Source of the DNA: an uncultured Bacteroidales bacterium
Lineage (GTDB): Bacteria; Bacteroidota; Bacteroidia; Bacteroidales; UBA932
Reading direction: 5' to 3'
NCBI GenBank assembly: GCA_947179325.1
Contig: CAMXAU010000022.1
Span: forward strand, 1 to 51,274
DNA length: 51,274 nt
The notes under the pieces were generated by a model. The model saw only the letters and a program-made list of their open reading frames with translations, had not been told where the DNA came from and ran no database searches. Shown piece after piece: positions 1 through 7,722 of the stretch (position 1 is its first letter; every line of letters starts with the position of its first letter). The position numbers were made by a program, and so were the translations under genes.

Positions 1-448
1 CCAATTTGTCGTGCTCCGGTTATAAGCAGGGCATTATGAGTAATTTCGTAATAAATGCTAATGTAATCGTATAATTTTCCTTTTTATCATAACTATTCTA
101 TTATTCAATGTCTCCATAATTCTGGTGCCGCTTTTCCAAGGCTTATACTTGTGGATTTGCCGCTTTTCCAGGATTTGCCGCTTGTGTATTCACCGTTTTC
201 CGCAATATTCCGTTAGGAACTTTTCGGCTTGCATCCCTCATTCATTTCAGGAGGCCGATTATTGGTGGAGAACAATTCATAAGGAAAGTGAAAACTATGG
301 AAATCTGATGCCGTGAAGCAACTGCTGAATGGTTGTTGCTTCAGTTCGCTTACACACAGCTTTCTCCCTCCTGGAATTTTTTTGTGGACTGTGCTTCGCT
401 TTGGCACATTGAAAACATAACTTTGTATCAGAACAAAAAACATTAGTT
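1..448. other. Gene-poor left edge with short repeats and a hairpin
   Basis: I see no convincing gene here; the open frames are short and look random. Positions 127-183 hold short direct repeats: GCCGCTTTTCCA occurs at 127-138 and 159-170, and GGATTTGCCGCTT at 153-165 and 171-183. A perfect 9-bp inverted repeat (TGAAGCAAC at 314-322, GTTGCTTCA at 335-343) can form a hairpin, but no T-run follows it on either strand, so it is not a clear terminator. The promoter of the next gene lies at the right end. Confidence 0.5.
395..425 (+). promoter_or_regulatory. Bacteroidetes-type promoter of the HD-domain gene
   Basis: TAACTTTG at 418-425 matches the Bacteroidetes -7 consensus TAnnTTTG exactly. A partial -33 box (TTCG at 395-398) sits 19 bases upstream. 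Transcription would start near 432, leaving a leader of about 17 bases before the start codon at 449. Confidence 0.5.
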
Positions 449-1057
449 ATGGACATCAATATTAAAGCAAACAAAGACAAATGCATCGAACTGCTTCGCT
501 CAACTGGCAGGGAGGGGATTGAGTATCTTATCATAGAGCTTGAAAAGATGGGCTTTTTCACAGCCCCGGCTTCTGCTGTCCATCATCTTAATTGCGAGGG
601 CGGTCTTGCTCAGCATTCACTCAATACATACTATGCCGCCCTGGGAGTGTGGGAAAACATGAAAATTTACTGTCCTCATATCGCAAAGGAAGTAGAACCG
701 GACAACATAATCATGGCGGCCCTTCTTCATGATATCTGCAAATGCGATGTATACAAACGCAAGCGAGAGTCAAGTACGCGGCCGTACAATTACTCCAAGG
801 AAGAATCCCGCTATAGCGCAAAATACGATGAGTTCCCGATCGGCCATGGCGAGAAATCGGTAATCCTGGCACTCTGTTCCGGTGTCGTCCTGTGCGATTC
901 GGAGATGGTTGCCATAAGGTGGCATATGGGCCCATGGAGTGTGAACATGGAGAACAATGACGAGAAACTCTCATTCAAGGCCGCCCAGGACAAATATGCC
1001 CTGGTGACGATTCTCCAGGTAGCAGACACTCTTGCGGCCAGGATTATGGAGAGGTGA
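449..1057 (+). CDS. HD-domain protein (putative phosphohydrolase)
   Basis: This 202-residue protein has the layout of small HD-superfamily metal-dependent hydrolases. An early histidine lies in GGLAQHS (His56) and the signature LLHDICK gives His94-Asp95. A later WHMGPWS segment (around 155-161) resembles the distal part of this family in Bacteroidales and phage genomes. HD proteins usually cleave phosphoesters of nucleotides or nucleic acids; the substrate cannot be read from the sequence. No signal peptide or membrane segment is visible, so it should be cytosolic. It has its own promoter and stands alone, 118 bases before the XRE operon. The start at 449 is the first ATG after the promoter. 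The HD assignment is firm; any role in nucleotide-based defence is only a guess from location. Confidence 0.8.
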   Translation: MDINIKANKDKCIELLRSTGREGIEYLIIELEKMGFFTAPASAVHHLNCEGGLAQHSLNTYYAALGVWENMKIYCPHIAKEVEPDNIIMAALLHDICKCDVYKRKRESSTRPYNYSKEESRYSAKYDEFPIGHGEKSVILALCSGVVLCDSEMVAIRWHMGPWSVNMENNDEKLSFKAAQDKYALVTILQVADTLAARIMER

Positions 1058-1097
1058 GGGGCATGATTATGTGTATATCATTAAGTGCAATATACTG

Positions 1098-1147
1098 CTG
1101 TGGCAAAAATTTGGATAAATGAACATTTGATTATATTTTTGCCACAG
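1098..1147. promoter_or_regulatory. Perfect 13-bp inverted repeat, likely operator
   Basis: CTGTGGCAAAAAT at 1098-1110 and its exact reverse complement ATTTTTGCCACAG at 1135-1147 flank a 24-base spacer. The arms cover both promoter boxes of the operon that begins at 1176. The simplest reading is a paired binding site for the XRE protein encoded directly downstream, giving autorepression that ImmA could relieve. A terminator for the upstream HD gene is less likely because the spacer is long and no T-run follows. Confidence 0.6.
1110..1141 (+). promoter_or_regulatory. Promoter of the XRE-ImmA-PIN operon
   Basis: A -33 box TTTG at 1110-1113 and a -7 box TATTTTTG at 1134-1141 are separated by exactly 20 bases, a very good match to the Bacteroidetes promoter. 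The -7 box lies inside the right arm of the inverted repeat 1098-1147, so a protein bound there would block RNA polymerase. Confidence 0.7.
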
Positions 1148-1175
1148 AAATGTGGACAAATAAAACAGACTCGCT

Positions 1176-1517
1176 GTGGAAGATATACAGATAATAGCAC
1201 GGAACATCAAAAAGATGCGTGAAGCCAGCAGCTATACCCAAGATAATGTTGCATCGTTTCTTGGAATAACCCGTTCTGCCTATTCCAATTATGAACTCGG
1301 GACGAGGGAATTGCCATTGGAGTGCATGGAAAAGTTAGCGGATTTGTATGGCTGTGATGCATATGTATTATATGAAGAGGACGCGGATATTGTTGAAAAT
1401 ATGCTTGCGACTGCCTTCAGGGTAGATAATTTGTCTTCCAATGACATGGAGCAGATAGCGGCTTTCAAGCGGATTGTTAAAAATTCTTTGATGATGGATT
1501 CAATGTTGGCGAGATGA
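1176..1517 (+). CDS. XRE-family HTH transcriptional regulator
   Basis: A 113-residue protein with an N-terminal Cro/C1-type helix-turn-helix (about residues 4-62). The recognition-helix region GITRSAYSNYELG is clear, followed by the usual LEKLADLYG-like helix. The start codon is GTG at 1176; no ATG gives a complete domain. The stop overlaps the next start (ATGA at 1514-1517), so it is translationally coupled to the ImmA peptidase. XRE-ImmA pairs are known from ICEBs1 and related elements, where the peptidase cleaves the repressor. XRE-COG2856 pairs are also predicted as toxin-antitoxin-like modules. It probably binds the inverted repeat over its own promoter. The family is certain; the regulatory partner is inferred from gene order. 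Confidence 0.88.
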   Translation: MEDIQIIARNIKKMREASSYTQDNVASFLGITRSAYSNYELGTRELPLECMEKLADLYGCDAYVLYEEDADIVENMLATAFRVDNLSSNDMEQIAAFKRIVKNSLMMDSMLAR

Positions 1518-2224
1518 GAAGACTAAAGATGCAGCAGGCCGAAATGCTTGCAAGTAAATTCAGAGCAGATAATGGACTTGGGCAGACGGAACCTATAAGC
1601 GCAAAGACGTTGTTGCGGAAACTTCAGGTCACGGCAATGTATCGTCCGTTGTCAGATTCTTCTTATGGAATCAGCTGTAAGTCCAAGAGCGGCAGAATGT
1701 TCATGCTGATTAACAGTAATTCAACCCGTGGACGGCAGCACTTCACGATAGCTCATGAATTGTATCACCTTTATTTTGATGAGAATCCTATGCCGCATAT
1801 GTGTTGTGGAGGTGCCTCTGTGGAGGAAAAAAATGCAGATACATTTGCATCTGTTCTTCTTCTTCCCAAGGAAGGTGTATACGCTATGCTTAGCAAAGAT
1901 GAGATTCTCCAGCATAATATAAAACTTGCAACAGTTCTTCGGATTGAGCAGATGTTTCAGGTGTCGAGATCAATGTTGCTCATTCGCTTAAGGGATCTCG
2001 GTGTGATTTCGGAGAATGAACGCCAAGCCATGCAAAGTATACCTGTCAAGGAATCCGCTCTTGAATACGGCTACGACAAATCCTTGTATGAGTCAGGCAA
2101 TGAGGGAGTTGTGATCGGTGATTTCGGAGAGAAAGCAAGAATCTTGTTTGAAGAAGGCCGGATATCGGAAGGTCATTATCTTGAACTGCTAAAAATGATT
2201 TCTGATGGCAGGAAAGACAACTAA
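1514..2224 (+). CDS. ImmA/IrrE-family metallopeptidase
   Basis: The 236-residue protein carries the zinc-peptidase motif HELYH at residues 81-85, in FTIAHELYHLYF. A downstream EEKNADTFASVLLLP (about 104-118) supplies the third, glutamate ligand and the family's conserved alanine-rich helix. This is the COG2856 family, whose members cleave XRE-type repressors in response to a signal such as DNA damage. Its start overlaps the XRE stop by four bases and its end overlaps the PIN-like gene by 20 bases, so the three are one operon. The region after about residue 165 is a family-specific extension. It is probably the switch that relieves repression. The catalytic assignment is well supported; the trigger is unknown. 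Confidence 0.88.
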   Translation: MRRLKMQQAEMLASKFRADNGLGQTEPISAKTLLRKLQVTAMYRPLSDSSYGISCKSKSGRMFMLINSNSTRGRQHFTIAHELYHLYFDENPMPHMCCGGASVEEKNADTFASVLLLPKEGVYAMLSKDEILQHNIKLATVLRIEQMFQVSRSMLLIRLRDLGVISENERQAMQSIPVKESALEYGYDKSLYESGNEGVVIGDFGEKARILFEEGRISEGHYLELLKMISDGRKDN

Positions 2225-2732
2225 AATTGTGCTTGACGCAGATGTCATAAATCATTTTGTGAGAGGGAATCGTTTGTCTCTGCTTCCGAAGATATTTCCT
2301 GAGTATCAGTTTATTGTCCTTGATGTCGTAAAGAAAGAATTGTCTCTTTTGATTCTGTCTGCATTGGACAGGCAAATTTCTCAAGGGAAAGATATCTGTG
2401 AAGAGGTTTTCGGCGCTTCGTCAGCAGAGAAGAAAGAGTATTTCAGACTGACTGCAACCGGGGGATTGCATTTGGGAAAAGGCGAAAGTGCCTGCATGGT
2501 CTATTGCAGGTTTCACAACGATGTGGTCGGCAGCAGCAATACAAAAGATGTAACACAATATTGCAATGATCATGGAATCACCTACCTCACTACAAATGAT
2601 TTTTTGTTTTATGCTATCCGTCGTGAACTTTTGACAAAAGAAGAAGCGGAAGAGTTCATAAGAAAAGTGAGAAGCATGGGGAGCTGCCCTCCGGTCGTGG
2701 ACTTCGATGAATATGTTTGTACTAAATTGTAG
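2205..2732 (+). CDS. PIN-like domain protein
   Basis: A 175-residue protein whose N-terminus reads KIVLDADVINHFVRG, giving Asp11 and Asp13 at the end of the first strand as in PIN-fold nucleases. A mid-protein KGESACMVYC segment (Glu94) and a late TTNDFLFYAIRR segment (Asp132) provide the other expected acidic positions. PIN domains cleave RNA using metal ions. The gene overlaps the end of the ImmA gene by 20 bases and is therefore co-expressed with the XRE regulator. A three-gene XRE-ImmA-PIN arrangement suggests a regulated toxin or abortive-infection effector. The divergent spacing of acidic residues makes this PIN-like rather than a classical VapC. No signal peptide is present. Confidence 0.75.
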   Translation: MAGKTTKIVLDADVINHFVRGNRLSLLPKIFPEYQFIVLDVVKKELSLLILSALDRQISQGKDICEEVFGASSAEKKEYFRLTATGGLHLGKGESACMVYCRFHNDVVGSSNTKDVTQYCNDHGITYLTTNDFLFYAIRRELLTKEEAEEFIRKVRSMGSCPPVVDFDEYVCTKL

Positions 2733-2781
2733 GATTTAGTGATTGGTTTTAGATACTTAATTTTTAAAAACAAGTAATATA

Positions 2782-3171
2782 ATGAAACGATTTGTAATAA
2801 CTCTGTTAATTATCTTCATAGGCATTTTCTCTGGTGCTCAAGAAAAACAAATTACAGCATTGGGACAGGATAGTCCAGATGCGGCATATCGTTTATTCCC
2901 TACCACGAATATGTGGACATTCCTCAAACTTAATACAGCCGACGGGAGGATATGGCAAGTCCAGTATGATGTAAATGGCCCCAATCGATTTGAAACATAT
3001 TTAAACATGGTCCCTCTTGCTTTAGGGGAAGATAAAAGGCCTGGTAGATTCACGCTATATCCAACCCAGAATATATGGACTTTTATCTTGCTTGATACAA
3101 TAAATGGTTCAACGTGGCAGGTCCAATGGTCGCAAAACAAAGATAAAAGGGCTATTATTCCGATAAATTAA
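2782..3171 (+). CDS. Small exported protein with two WTF-WQVQ repeats
   Basis: A 129-residue protein. Residues 1-19 form a hydrophobic signal peptide with a likely cleavage after FSGAQ; there is no lipobox cysteine. The mature part consists of two imperfect repeats of about 35-45 residues, each with a TxNxWTF(L/I)xL segment followed by NG/DG and WQVQ (around residues 40-70 and 92-122). Small Bacteroidales proteins with this MWTF...WQVQW pattern are common but have no function I know of. It follows the PIN-like gene by 49 bases and could be read through from that operon, but its exported nature suggests an unrelated job. It converges with the minus-strand gene at 3195. Function unknown. Confidence 0.75.
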   Translation: MKRFVITLLIIFIGIFSGAQEKQITALGQDSPDAAYRLFPTTNMWTFLKLNTADGRIWQVQYDVNGPNRFETYLNMVPLALGEDKRPGRFTLYPTQNIWTFILLDTINGSTWQVQWSQNKDKRAIIPIN

Positions 3172-3194
3172 GCTTAATTGAGATCGGAAACACA

Positions 3195-3935
3195 CTATGT
3201 GGTTTCTCCTGCTAATTCACCCCTATGATATTTTTCGACGAGAAAGTTCACTATGCAGGCGTGTGCATTCGTTATGAAATTACTTACAGCCAGCAGAGTT
3301 CTGAATAATTTTAAGGAATCCGTCATCACTTTGCTCTCGATGATTTCTTCTTGACGGGATTTATATAATTTTTCTGCGTCAAGATGAGTTTCAAGGTTAC
3401 GCTCGTCTTTCCACCAGGAGGATGATTTTGAATGCTTCTCAAGGTGGTATGTCAATTCTTGATACTGATGGTTAATTGCTTCAGGGAAATGTTTCATCAG
3501 CGGCAGAAGTCTGTCCCATTCTGATTTCTTATGCGTGTTTTCATTAAAGCCATATAATTTCTTGAATCCCTCATTCAGGATGATAAAAAGTTTCCCTCGC
3601 ATAAAGCGCTTGTCGTAGTCTTTGTCCGCAAGAATGAAGTATTTGCTGGCTATCATACTGTCAATCATTGTGATGATGACAAAAAGGGAAACAGAAACAA
3701 TTGTCCGTTCTATTTCGTGGTATTCATCATGAAGGTCTTTAATACTTTCCAGAATGTCATTCATCATAGGAAGTCCGCTGGAATATTGTTCAATGGTTTT
3801 ATCTATGACTGATACGCATTCTTTACGTTCGGACTCAGAAAGCGTCTTGCCATTGTATTGCACGTCTTCAAACCACTGGGCATATCTGATATGTCTAATT
3901 GGGGAGTATTGGATATTTGTAAGATCTTCTTTCAT
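3195..3935 (-). CDS. Hypothetical helical protein, possibly HEPN-like
   Basis: I do not recognise this 246-residue protein. It is predicted to be almost wholly alpha-helical. A central hydrophobic stretch (about residues 80-98, VSVSLFVIITMIDSMIASKY) could be a buried helix or one membrane segment. The helical make-up, with long amphipathic helices and a size near 250, recalls Cthe_2314/AbiV-like HEPN proteins, but I cannot point to a clean RxxxxH motif, so this is a weak guess. It stands alone on the minus strand with its own promoter and an inverted repeat just upstream of the start. Its place between the XRE-ImmA-PIN operon and the DUF1016 nuclease suggests a defence-related role by association only. 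Confidence 0.65.
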   Translation of the reverse strand: MKEDLTNIQYSPIRHIRYAQWFEDVQYNGKTLSESERKECVSVIDKTIEQYSSGLPMMNDILESIKDLHDEYHEIERTIVSVSLFVIITMIDSMIASKYFILADKDYDKRFMRGKLFIILNEGFKKLYGFNENTHKKSEWDRLLPLMKHFPEAINHQYQELTYHLEKHSKSSSWWKDERNLETHLDAEKLYKSRQEEIIESKVMTDSLKLFRTLLAVSNFITNAHACIVNFLVEKYHRGELAGETT

Positions 3936-3964
3936 AATGATAAAATTATATCATTACAAATGTA
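3935..3964 (-). promoter_or_regulatory. Promoter and inverted repeat of the 246-residue gene
   Basis: On the minus strand TACATTTG (3957-3964) matches the -7 consensus exactly. Between it and the start codon lies a perfect 8-bp inverted repeat, TAATGATA at 3935-3942 and TATCATTA at 3949-3956, which overlaps the expected transcription start. It may be an operator or a leader hairpin. No good -33 box is visible. Confidence 0.5.
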
Positions 3965-4227
3965 CAAATAACTTGCGATTTTTTTAACCATTGGATAGAA
4001 CTCCTCTTCCATTGGCTCTGATTACTTTGACTGTATTTCATTTTGGCACAAAGTTAATTGGACTGTGATGCCTGGGCAATTTTCGGTTTTGTGTTGTATA
4101 CACTTATTAGAATCAATCTTCAAAACTTACTGAAGATTCAAGACTGGTTTTAGTATCAATTATTTATACGCTAAACATTATATGTATAGAAGAATATAAT
4201 CCATCCTCTGTTGCTGATATTATAGGC

Positions 4228-4410
4228 ATGTATGGAGAGATGGCAATGTAATCCACAAGATTCACGGCCTACCAATCCTTGCTGGATATTCCAATCTTCA
4301 GTAATGAGATGCTCACTGAGGCTTGTCTGGACAGAATCGTTTACGAAGTGGTACGCTTCACTCTCAAAGGAGATAGCATGAGAAAAAATATTGATATCTT
4401 TGCAACGTCT
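4228..4410 (+). pseudogene. IS21-family IstB helper ATPase, C-terminal remnant
   Basis: The plus-strand frame ends with a segment reading LTEACLDRIVYEVVRFTLKG followed by DSMRKN. This matches the C-terminal signature of IstB-type helper ATPases of IS21 elements ([24 protein letters not shown]-like). An in-frame TAA at 4249-4251 interrupts the preceding MYGEMAM segment, and no Walker A region is found upstream. I infer a relic of an IS21 insertion of which only the last 50 or so codons remain. Confidence 0.5.
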
Positions 4411-4579
4411 AAAAAAGGTGATCAAGTATCACCTGGTCGGCATTGTACCGGAATACGCAACTTTTTTCAGAGAAATCCATCACTAGCAGCATTCCATCCG
4501 GTTCTTCAAACGGCAGAAAGGCTGCACGCTGAAGGAGTTTAGGAGCGGGATGACGGCTTAAAAAACAGAAATAAAGGTA

Positions 4580-4609
4580 CCGCCTGAACAATAAATTCAG
4601 GCGGCTTTT
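4580..4609 (+). terminator. Rho-independent terminator-like hairpin
   Basis: CCGCCTGAA (4580-4588) and TTCAGGCGG (4596-4604) form a perfect 9-bp GC-rich stem with a 7-base loop, followed by CTTTTG. It lies in a gene-poor stretch after the IS21 remnant and probably terminated a gene that is now lost. Confidence 0.55.
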
Positions 4610-4957
4610 GATATTGGTCAGATGGTTTTTGCCCTCAACTTACGTAGCGGGCGTTCATGCGCTGGCGCAGTTCCTCTTGTTTGGCGTTCTCGTATTAGTG
4701 TTTCCGATGGCACGAGCGCTGTTGTTGACAGTGTTAAAATTGTCCCCTCTGAAAATATTCTAATTCTCATCTTTTAAACAGAAATATGGTTTTTATCAAT
4801 CGGACATAGCTAATTGCATTGCTTTAATGCAAATGATAAATTTCAATATGTATTTTCCTAAAACGCAAAACAATTATTTTATAAGAGATATTTTTATCTC
4901 TAAATATAGGGATTATGCTTATTTTTGTGGTCACGATAAATTTATGATGCCCGAATA
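4610..4957. other. Gene-less stretch with decayed coding traces
   Basis: No intact gene is present. The minus strand near 4630-4700 reads ENAKQEELRQRMNARYVS and then a stop, which looks like the last codons of a lost gene. The rest, about 4740-4940, is AT-rich and I see nothing further in it. Confidence 0.4.
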
Positions 4958-4959
4958 GA

Positions 4960-5073
4960 TGGTTGGAAGAACAATTGGGAAAAGATCAAGCTACAGTTGC
5001 AAAATGGTGTACTAATACCAGTCAGCTGAGCATTGAAGAGCAGGATGTTCAGGTGCCAAAGTTCAAGATTTGA
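4960..5073 (+). pseudogene. XRE-type HTH remnant upstream of the DUF1016 nuclease
   Basis: The frame from 4960 to the TGA at 5071-5073 reads WLEEQLGKDQATVAKWCTNT and continues for 17 more codons. This is the second half of a Cro/C1-type helix-turn-helix as found in Bacteroidales XRE regulators, where it is preceded by an N-terminal helix and followed by a LxxIAxxLxVxVxxLL tail. Here a stop (TGA at 4945-4947) cuts the upstream part and the tail is replaced by unrelated codons. It ends 24 bases before the DUF1016 start. XRE regulators paired with DUF1016 nucleases are common, so this is probably a broken partner. Confidence 0.6.
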
Positions 5074-5097
5074 TAAGTAAAGATACCTCTAAAGACC

Positions 5098-6219
5098 ATG
5101 AGTAAGATACAAAATATAGAAGATAGCCACATCATCGCAGATATTGCAGAACGCATCGAGCGATTGATTACGAATGCACGAGCAAATGTTGCACGAGTAG
5201 TTAATATTACCGAAGTCATCACCAAATATGAAATAGGGCGCATTATTGTAAATGTCGTACAAGAAGGTGAAGAACGTGCAACATACGGTAAACAGTTATT
5301 GAACGGTATATCAGAGGTATTGACAGAAAGACTTGGCGATGGATGGTCGGTAGAAACCTTGAAAAGATGCCGTAGGTTTTTTACGATATATTCGGTAAAA
5401 CAGATCGGCACAACAGTGTTGACCGAATCATCGGATGGTAATTGGGTCAACACTGTTGACCCAATTCAAAAAACGGTAAAAAGCTCAACAAAATTGATTG
5501 ACTCGTATCCGTTTAGGCTTTCTTGGTCTCATTATTTGGTGTTAATGCGTATCGAGTCCGAAGCAGAACGGAGTTTCTATGAAATCGAATGCCAAAAGCA
5601 GAATTGGAGTGTTCGACAACTGCAAAGACAATATAATTCAAGCCTGTATGAACGATTGGCTCTCAGCAGAGATAAGGAGGCAGTCATGCGTTTGGCACAA
5701 GAGGGACAAACTATTGACAATCCTGATGACATCATCAAGAATCCGTTGACATTAGAGTTTCTGGGGCTTAAATCTGATGTATCATATTCTGAGACCAAAT
5801 TGGAAAATGCTATAATAGGAAAGATGCAGCATTTCTTATTGGAACTAGGGAAAGGTTTCTTGTTTGAAGCACGTCAGAAGCGATTTACTTTCGATGAAGA
5901 AAATTTTTATGTCGACTTGGTTTTCTATAACCGACTTTTACAATGCTATGTGCTGATTGACCTGAAAGTAGATAAACTGGCTCATCAGGATTTAGGACAG
6001 ATGCAGATGTATGTCAACTACTATGACCGTTATGTCAAGCAGGATTTTGAAAAACCGACAATCGGCATTTTGCTTTGCAAAGAAAAGAAAGATGCGTTGG
6101 TAGAACTTACTCTGCCAAAAGATTCCAATATCTATGCACAGCAATACGCCCTTTACCTTCCTGATAAGCAGTTGCTACAAGCAAAATTGAGAGAGTGGAT
6201 AGAGGAACAGGATGAATAA
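5098..6219 (+). CDS. DUF1016/YhcG-family PD-(D/E)XK nuclease
   Basis: A 373-residue protein of the YhcG family. The N-terminal domain (about 1-190) contains the hallmark SWSHYLVLMRIE and RSFYEIECQKQNWSVRQLQR segments. The C-terminal PD-(D/E)XK nuclease domain (about 200-360) shows GKGFLFEARQKRF, FYVDLVFYNRLL and CYVLIDLKVDKLAHQDLGQM, giving the expected Asp and the (D/L)K catalytic pair. Length is normal for the family. Family members are found in defence islands and restriction loci and are suggested to act as DNA nucleases. It starts 24 bases after the XRE remnant, and the RT pair follows 78 bases later, so read-through into that system is possible. Family assignment is firm; the substrate is unknown. 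Confidence 0.9.
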   Translation: MSKIQNIEDSHIIADIAERIERLITNARANVARVVNITEVITKYEIGRIIVNVVQEGEERATYGKQLLNGISEVLTERLGDGWSVETLKRCRRFFTIYSVKQIGTTVLTESSDGNWVNTVDPIQKTVKSSTKLIDSYPFRLSWSHYLVLMRIESEAERSFYEIECQKQNWSVRQLQRQYNSSLYERLALSRDKEAVMRLAQEGQTIDNPDDIIKNPLTLEFLGLKSDVSYSETKLENAIIGKMQHFLLELGKGFLFEARQKRFTFDEENFYVDLVFYNRLLQCYVLIDLKVDKLAHQDLGQMQMYVNYYDRYVKQDFEKPTIGILLCKEKKDALVELTLPKDSNIYAQQYALYLPDKQLLQAKLREWIEEQDE

Positions 6220-6297
6220 ATTCATAGTCTCTTCCTGTTCGATAATTTCAACAAAGCAATTAAATGTTAAACCATAAATAATAAGATTTATTCGAAT

Positions 6298-7722
6298 ATG
6301 TTTGACCAATCATTTTCAGTTGAGAGTTATCTGTCTATCTTTCACGAGGAGAATCGTAAGGGACATATTGCATTAGATGATATGCCAGAGCCTTATAGAG
6401 ATATTGTCGTGGAAATGAAAATGATGAAAAGTAAGGTCAATGAAATAACAAAAAAGAAAAAGAATAATCGAACAGCAGAAGAGGTCATGGAATTGGAGAG
6501 TCTTAAATCCTCAATAAAAGCTAAACAAGTAGACAGAGATAATGAATTATACAAAGAGCTAAGTGAATATGCCCAAATTGCCAATAATAAAGAGTTCACA
6601 TTCCCGATAACAAATTATATAGATGATGATAAACAGATATTTACAATCGATACTAGTCAGTGGGAGTATTTTTATGCTATTAAGAATCTACAGCGAATAT
6701 TGAGAGGATTATTTAATGTAAAACAGGCAAATAAACATCAGATTATGTCTAATGTTAAATTGCTTCTGAATACAACAACGCCATTTTATCTTATTCGTAC
6801 CGATATTACCGGTTTCTTTGAGTCTATTCCGCAGCAAGCGTTATTGGATAAAATAAATGCCAATAACCTAGTGAACAACAAGACGAAGGGAATGATTAAA
6901 GGAATATTGGCAGAATACAATAAACAAAAAGACCTCAATAAAATCAAAACAAATTATGGTGTACCTAGAGGGGTTGGCATAAGTTCGTATCTTTCGGAAA
7001 TATATATGCATGATATTGATCAGTATATTAAAAATAGAGAAGAGGTTATATTTTATGCTCGTTATGTGGATGATATTTTGATAATATTAGCTGGACTTCC
7101 TAATAATCAACACATATCGGAATATTATAAGGGCTTAAAGAATCTATTTCAAAACTATGGGTTAGAGCTTAAAAAGAATGACCCTAAAGAAAATAAGTGT
7201 AAGCTTATTGATTTCTACAATAGTACAGCTAAACAACAATTTACATATTTAGGCTATAATATTACTATTAGCAAAACTAGTAATGTTAGTAATGTGGAAT
7301 TTGGGATGACAGATAAAAAAGTGGCAAAAATTAAACATAAGATAGATGCAGCCTTTACACATTTTGAACAAACAAGTGCGATAGATATTAAACGGGCCAA
7401 AAGAGATTTATTAGACTCGCTTGATTTTATATCAGGTAATTATAGATTAACCAAGTCTAAAGAACGAGTAAAGGCGGGGTTATTCTTTGGCAATGATCTT
7501 TTGACAGACTTAAAGAGTTTAGAGGATTTAACTACTTATCTATCTGGCAAGGTCATAATACCGTATGTAAACGTATTAAAGGGGTCAAACGATAGACAAA
7601 AATACATAGCATCAATCCAACGAAAGATAAGCAAAATAGACTTTAAACAATGTTGGCGTGACCATATTATGTTTAAATTCAGCCCACAAAGATTGGCAGA
7701 AATAAGTGATTGGTTGTCATGA
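6298..7722 (+). CDS. drt3a: Reverse transcriptase, first of a DRT3-type pair (Drt3a-like)
   Basis: A 474-residue reverse transcriptase. Motif A is RTDITGFFESIP (Asp169), the template-grip motif is GVPRGVGISS (221-230) and the catalytic motif C is YARYVDDILI (YVDD 256-259). There is no maturase or endonuclease domain, so this is not a group II intron protein, and no retron msr/msd is apparent. Its stop overlaps the start of a second, larger RT (ATGA at 7719-7722). Two unlike RTs in tandem with a nearby ncRNA is the architecture of defence-associated RT type 3 (UG3 plus UG8). In that system the first RT is reported to copy an ACACAC tract of the ncRNA into GT-repeat DNA. The RT identity is certain; the DRT3 assignment rests on gene order, sizes and the ncRNA candidate. 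Confidence 0.87.
   Translation: MFDQSFSVESYLSIFHEENRKGHIALDDMPEPYRDIVVEMKMMKSKVNEITKKKKNNRTAEEVMELESLKSSIKAKQVDRDNELYKELSEYAQIANNKEFTFPITNYIDDDKQIFTIDTSQWEYFYAIKNLQRILRGLFNVKQANKHQIMSNVKLLLNTTTPFYLIRTDITGFFESIPQQALLDKINANNLVNNKTKGMIKGILAEYNKQKDLNKIKTNYGVPRGVGISSYLSEIYMHDIDQYIKNREEVIFYARYVDDILIILAGLPNNQHISEYYKGLKNLFQNYGLELKKNDPKENKCKLIDFYNSTAKQQFTYLGYNITISKTSNVSNVEFGMTDKKVAKIKHKIDAAFTHFEQTSAIDIKRAKRDLLDSLDFISGNYRLTKSKERVKAGLFFGNDLLTDLKSLEDLTTYLSGKVIIPYVNVLKGSNDRQKYIASIQRKISKIDFKQCWRDHIMFKFSPQRLAEISDWLS

Noticed and set aside
127..183. Short direct repeats resembling a CRISPR array
   Set aside because: Only two copies of each, 12-13 bases long with irregular spacing and no cas genes; not a CRISPR array.
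3166..3179. 14-bp palindrome AATTAAGCTTAATT between convergent genes
   Set aside because: AT-rich, at a stop codon between convergent genes, without a T-run or partner; likely chance or a weak bidirectional terminator.
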